Assembly (NCBI GenBank): GCA_029891385.1
Contig: CM057235.1
Coordinates: forward strand, 18,841,120 to 18,905,119
Source of the DNA: Erythroxylum novogranatense
Lineage: Eukaryota; Streptophyta; Magnoliopsida; Malpighiales; Erythroxylaceae
Reading direction: 5' to 3'
DNA: 64,000 nucleotides
Part shown: one piece after another, positions 59,301 to 64,000 of the stretch
How the letters are laid out: each line of letters opens with the position of its first letter
Numbering within the stretch: the stretch's first letter is position 1
Notes under the pieces: model-generated
Database searches by the model: none
What the model saw: only the letters and a program-made list of their open reading frames with translations
What the model was told of the DNA's origin: nothing
Program-made: the position numbers and the translations under genes

Positions 59301-59333
59301 ACTTTTAATTTTTTTCAATTCTTGTGACAGTTA

Positions 59334-59525
59334 TTGGTCCAGATTTGGGCATCAAGGGAGTCATTGAACTCTGAATCCGTTAAATCCAATCCCAAAGACC
59401 TAATCAAACAAGGACTTGGCAACCCAAATGTTAATAACCACCTGATAAGACTCTCACCTAGTTCAGAGCAGTTGGTTCCAAAAGCAACCAGCTCCCAAAT
59501 GCTGCAGCAGATGACCCGATTTTGA
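59334..59525 (+). CDS. Small open frame of unknown nature (63 codons)
   Basis: Polar, Asn/Ser/Gln-rich (SNPKDLIKQGLGNPNVNN...), with locally less AT-rich, coding-like composition compared with its flanks. An acceptor-like TCTTGTGACAG lies at 59320-59330, just before it. Not recognised. It could be an exon of a transcript not otherwise visible, a gene fragment, or chance. Confidence 0.2.
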   Translation: MVQIWASRESLNSESVKSNPKDLIKQGLGNPNVNNHLIRLSPSSEQLVPKATSSQMLQQMTRF

Positions 59526-59539
59526 TCGATAGGTGTCAA

Positions 59540-60480
59540 CTACGTTGATTGTCTTACTACTGGGACATTATTGGTAAGCATATGATTTACAATTATCAAC
59601 ATTGCCAACTAACCACTCTATGCCAGAGAGACAGAGAGATGGTATTTATGGGCAAAAACATTGCTGTGTCTACTACTCAATTCATGTTTGAAATAATTGA
59701 ATTGTTTTGGTAGTATAAATGAGTATCAAATATTCCAAAAAGAGAATGTTGGTATATTGTAATTGATTTTATGAATCAATCCATTCTAGAAAATCCTGAA
59801 GCAATTTATTGCATATACTAGAGGTGCAAGGACCTTTCCATGGGTTCCTATCAGCGGAAGGCAATTGCAGAAGTTAAAACTTTTGCTTTTCTTCGAATAG
59901 GATAATCTCCATCTTTGCTAGAGAGGGAGAGAGAAACAAGAGTCTTCAATTTAGGAATCTAGTAAAACTTTAGGTTTCACCAGAGTTCTGACCTTGATCT
60001 TCAATAGATAGTAGCATTGTTTTTTATGTTTATGCCTAGATATAGACCATGTTTACCTACTTTGTCGCAATTCATATTTCTTTGAAATCTCTTTCTAACC
60101 TCAGAATCTTTTTGTTTCTTTCACAGTTTTGATTGACTATATTTGGATTGATGAAAGCATACTGTAATTATTTCTTGAGGTAGTAGAAGACCTTGCAAGT
60201 GTTTGAGAAGCTTGCATATTGGATCATCTAATTATACTTCTTAAGAGTTGATGTATAATTAATTTGATTGGATGAATAGGACCATATAAGATATGCATAA
60301 CAGAGTTGATAAGTTTCTGATAAAATTTAGCGACCACGGTTCTAGCTCATCCAACATTAGAATGTAGATGGAGCTTGAATTGGTGGGCTAATTTAGTATC
60401 TTGTTTAGTATTTTATTTAGGAGACATTTTTCGTCTTTGGGATTCAAGATTTCTTTGCATCTTACCGAAGTAGAATTGAG
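59540..60480. other. Intergenic DNA, nothing assigned
   Basis: AT-rich with no domain-bearing frame. A 5' LTR for the downstream Athila-like remnant might be expected here, but no LTR matching the sequence at 63807 was recognised. Confidence 0.3.
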
Positions 60481-60506
60481 GACCAGACATCTTTCTTGTC
60501 CTAAAC

Positions 60507-61545
60507 TTGCTTCAAATGATGTCTGCTGACTGTACTAATACAATTTCCACACCATCATTTTCCACTTCACATACAGAACCAATATTCTATAATGGATTAA
60601 CACAAGAATGTCAGTACACAATGGATAATATAGCAGGAGGAGTTGTGGGAGAGAAGACTGTCAAGAGACATATGAAATCTTTGAAATGTTGGGGGCCAAT
60701 TCTCAACAAAAGGGCATGAGGGGGAAAAGAACTGGAGTTTATAAAGTGAACTCCAATGAAGAAATGGTCATACAATTGGTTGAGCTAACAAAGCATATGA
60801 AAATGCTAACCATGGGACTACCCCAAAATGTTTCAAATCAAGAAGTATGTGGTATATGTGGAACTTATAATCATAGAGCTAATGTTTGTTAGTATTCTTT
60901 TGAATCTTTTACAGATGAAGAAGAACAAGTGAATTCACTTAATGATTTTCAAGCGAGGGTAAAAATGACCCATATTCGAACACCTACATCCCTAGTTGGA
61001 GATTCCTTCTAATCCATTTAATGTAGGTGATCATGAGGAGGAGATCCTCATGAAGGAAAAAGACGATCAACATAAGGTAAGAAATGGGCACAACTCTTCA
61101 AGTCATGTTCAGAAAGGTGAAAAACTTGGCCATGCAACTAAAGGCAATAGAGTATCAAGACTGCACAATTTGATTGATCCTTATAGACCACCAATTCCAT
61201 ATCCAAGCCACCATAAGGATTTGAAACAAGATGAGAAGTTTTCTTATTTATATAACATGTTTTCTAAGGTTAATATTAATCTACCTTTGTTAGATACGAT
61301 CAGGAACATTTCAACTTATGTGAAGTTCTTCAAAGAACTAACCACCACAAAACAAAAGTTTGAGCCAAACGAGAAAGTGATAGTTTCAGAAGTGGCAAGT
61401 ACGATTCTTCAGCAGCAGTTACCCCCCAAATTGAAATATCCATGGAGTTTTATTATGAGACTATTAATGGGTAATGGTGATGAGGTTAAGAGTATGCTTG
61501 AATTTAAAGTAGGCATAAACCTTATGCCTTACTCTATTATGTGAA
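60507..61545 (+). pseudogene. Athila/Tat-type gag remnant
   Basis: TEPIFYNGLTQECQYTMDNIAGG (about 60560-60640) matches the FYNGL...AGG block of Athila-type gag. VCGICGTYNHRANVC (60846-60890) is the zinc-finger-like CxxC...H...C unit. A polar stretch follows, then IPYPSHHKDLKQDEKFSYLYNMFSKVNINLPLLD (61195-61290), the conserved segment before protease. Three overlapping frames show at least two frame changes, with a stop at 60890. Confidence 0.75.
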
Positions 61546-62090
61546 ATTCGATGTAGGACAGTTGATACCTACAAACATGTGACTGCAATTAGCTGATAAG
61601 TCAATTCGTTATCTAAAGGGAATAATAGAAGATGTGTTGGTAAAGGTAGGAGGATTGATTGTCCCTATAGACTTTGTTGTCTTAGATATAAGGGATAGAT
61701 ATAAGGGAAGTAAAGGAGCAAGAAAAGGGGCACACCATACTCCTAAGGAGGCCTTTTATGGCCACTACCAATACCTTGATTGATGTGAAGAACAGAAAAC
61801 TAACCATGACTATTCTGGGAGAAAAACTAGAATTTTCAATTTTTAATATTGAACCTATTCCCACTACTACTGTTAATGAGGAATGTTCTCTTGTTCATCA
61901 AATTAATACTACAAATTTTAATTTTGCCTCACAGGAAGAAAAAAGGGAATTGGACTTGATTAAAGAGATTGATGACTATTGTCGATTGCTAGATGATGTA
62001 ACTAAGGGAGAGTTTCACAAATTCTTAAAGATAGATCCCAATGAAGAGAAGAAGACAATGGAATCACTCACTTTGAGTGATCCACCTTAA
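61546..62090 (+). pseudogene. Athila/Tat-type protease region remnant
   Basis: Broken frames give GQLIPTNM, LQLADKSIRYLKGIIEDVLVKVGG and VPIDFVVLDI (61555-61690). MATTNTLIDVKNRKLTMTILGEKLEF follows at 61758. This is the order of the Athila-type aspartic protease and its C-terminal extension. It ends at 62090 with no RT, RNase H or integrase after it; the sequence passes directly to a non-coding 3' spacer. Confidence 0.75.
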
Positions 62091-63805
62091 GCATGAATAT
62101 TGAGACATCTAGCTACAAGACATCAAATAAGCATTGAATGGCAGGCAACCTAAACAATTTTTTTAATTATTTGTTTGTTATTTGTTTTTAGTGAATCTCA
62201 ACTTAGTTTGTTTGCTTTGTGTGTGTAGACCTAATTTTTAGTCTCTTTTATTTGTTTTCCTCATAATTGTTCTCCACTCTTCGACGTAGTATGTCGTGCT
62301 TCACACCGAATCAATGCAGCCACCACCCCCACCTTCGTATCGTATTTCTATCCTTCTCCTTTTATTATTTTTATTGCTTGTTCGTTTAATTTCTTTTATT
62401 TTTAATGTTTGTCCTCATTTGTGTTATTTTGCATCTTAGATCCCTCTTTTATTTTTTTATCACCTTAGGAATAGAATGATATTTAAGTGGGAAGGGAAGT
62501 AGCATTTAATTTAAAAAATTGTGTTGTGTGTTTGTTTTTTCATTTAATAGTTAAAGATGCACAGTCATGAAAAAAACTTGATCAGTATTAGAAATGCATA
62601 ATATGAGTGAATGAGTATACTTGCATGCTTAGACTGATTAACTTGGATTTCAATTAAAAGGAAATTAGATTGTTGTGATAAATGAATGTCACTTTTCTTT
62701 CGTAAGAATTTGAGCCCTTTGAAATATTTAATAACAAATTTAAGTATTCTTTACTGATAGTGTTTTTCATGATTAAGGAACTCTAAAACTTGCCTACAAA
62801 TACTATTTGAGATCATATAATCTTATGCAAATGTTGAAACGATGAAGACAATTAAGATTTACCTTTTTTTCTTAAAAAGCGACCATAATGTTAATCTTAA
62901 TGAGCCCCTTTGAGCATAACATGAAACATTTTCTTTCTTTAAACCCAAAATATGAGCCTTTACCTTAATTATTTATCCTCTTTGTTGTACTTACCATAAG
63001 GTAATTTGGGCATTTGAAATGGTACTCATGAGTTTAGGAAGTAATTTTTTGAATAAGTGTGGGAGGATCATAGCATATAGTTTGCTATTGTGTTAGGAAT
63101 GGGTAGGGTTGTAGTAACTTTTATCTTTCCTCTATATTTTTCTTCTCTTAATTTCCTTGTTTTAAATAAATAAATAAAATGAAAACTGAAAAAAAAGAGA
63201 AGAAAAGAAAAAATGAAAAATGAAAAGAAAGAAATAAGAAAGAAACAAAAGGGACAACCAGAAAATGAAAAGAAAAAGGAGAGACATAAAAAGGGGAGTG
63301 TTAACCTTGTTAAAGGAGAGGAAAGAATTGAGGTTTTCATGCTTCATTGTTCTGTATTATTTTAAATGCTCAATTTGTTATGTGGTTTTAAACTATGATT
63401 TTCCTTTTTTTCCTAACTTTAGCCCAGTCTCACTATAACCTAAATAAATACTTTCAGATTGATGTTTGTGTTTGATATGAGTAGTAGAGATCGGATTAGT
63501 AAGCAAGCTTATGGTAGATGCCTTACATAAAATGAATGATGAGTAAATATATCCTACCTTTGAATGCATGAGAGGATGGAGAGTGGAGTGAGTGTCTATC
63601 ACACTTATTAATTTTAGCTAAGCATGTGGAGAATAGTGTATTAATAGAGTATTATGAGTTTCAAGTTCTCAAGTTGTATTTATTGAAATAATCGTTGATA
63701 TCTTTTACTCTTATTTTGGAAGATTGATGTTTTCATTGTTTGTTCTTGTATAGTCTAGTATTCTTTATTTTGCTTAGGGACACGCATAGTTTAAGTGTAG
63801 GGAAA
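62091..63805 (+). other. Non-coding 3' spacer and polypurine tract of the Athila-like remnant
   Basis: AT-rich with an A/G-rich run at 63185-63300. It ends with TTTGCTTAGGGACACGCATAG and GTTTAAGTGTAGGGAAA (63789-63805), the conserved pre-LTR polypurine pattern also seen at 26860-26886. No ORF. Confidence 0.65.
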
Positions 63806-63806
63806 T

Positions 63807-64000
63807 TGTTGTGACTAATTTTTATAGACTTTGCAAGCCTTGGTCTTTTGATTTTGGTTACAAATTTTGGTTTTTTAATCCAAATTTGAAGGAATTGAGT
63901 GAAAATTGTCACAAATTTTGCATAAAAGGAAAGGGTTCGACTAAGGAAGGGGGTGACAAATAGTGTCACCCCCGTGCATAATTTTATGTAAATAGTTTAA
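63807..64000 (+). repeat. Start of the 3' LTR of the Athila-like remnant, cut by the window edge
   Basis: Begins TGTTGTGACTAATTTTTATAG (or three bases later, TGTGAC) directly after the polypurine tract. It contains a perfect 10-bp inverted repeat at 63949-63958 / 63964-63973 (GGGGGTGACA ... TGTCACCCCC). Confidence 0.6.

Noticed and set aside
63068..63347. Phe/Ser-rich minus-strand frames
   Set aside because: They read the A/G-rich spacer of the Athila-like remnant in reverse.

Overview
This window is nuclear plant DNA, almost certainly from a eudicot. It is AT-rich and most of it consists of nested LTR retrotransposons (Ty3/gypsy chromovirus, Tat/Athila-like, Ty1/copia) plus one L1-type LINE. 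I can support only one ordinary host gene: a two-exon gene for a short FAR1-domain protein at about 57.15-58.36 kb. There are no bacterial-style operons, CRISPR arrays or recognisable tRNA or rRNA genes. The species cannot be named from the sequence alone.

Left part (1-25.64 kb) is a stack of insertions resolved by target-site duplications (TSDs). A minus-strand gypsy element (C) has decayed pol at 1-1906, and its probable 5' LTR is split between 7931-8224 and 22764-25643. Element B (2063-7914, TSD CTAAT) sits in C's internal region. Element A (8225-22758, TSD TAAAG) sits in C's LTR. A solo LTR (D, 8648-11800, TSD TTAAG) sits in A's 5' LTR. A has recognisable gag, protease, RT, RNase H, integrase and a chromodomain-like tail, but about a dozen stops. 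B has no coding capacity and very unequal LTRs.

Middle part (25.64-41.2 kb): two Tat/Athila-like LTR starts face each other as an inverted pair around 26.85-26.89 kb. The plus-strand one appears to be split by an L1 LINE (about 27.12-39.02 kb). The LINE's reverse transcriptase is itself split by a Sirevirus-like copia element (H, 30522-36814, TSD CTTAC). H has almost identical LTRs but a truncated gag and two frameshifts. A possible hAT terminus lies at 40.23 kb.

Right-middle part (41.2-56.13 kb): a minus-strand copia element (G) is interrupted by a truncated plus-strand chromovirus LTR (E, 44204-46830), which is joined to a minus-strand chromovirus (F, 46827-55894) with gag-pol and both LTRs. 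The F-E junction has CTGC microhomology and is best explained by one deletion that also removed part of G.

Right part (56.1-64 kb): the FAR1-domain gene with a probable 5'UTR intron, about 2 kb of unassigned DNA, then an Athila-like gag-protease remnant (60.5-62.09 kb), its 3' spacer and the start of its 3' LTR at about 63.8 kb. The elements do not form a pathway. The window records successive insertions, deletions and C-to-T-type decay next to one conserved gene that is itself of transposase-domain ancestry.
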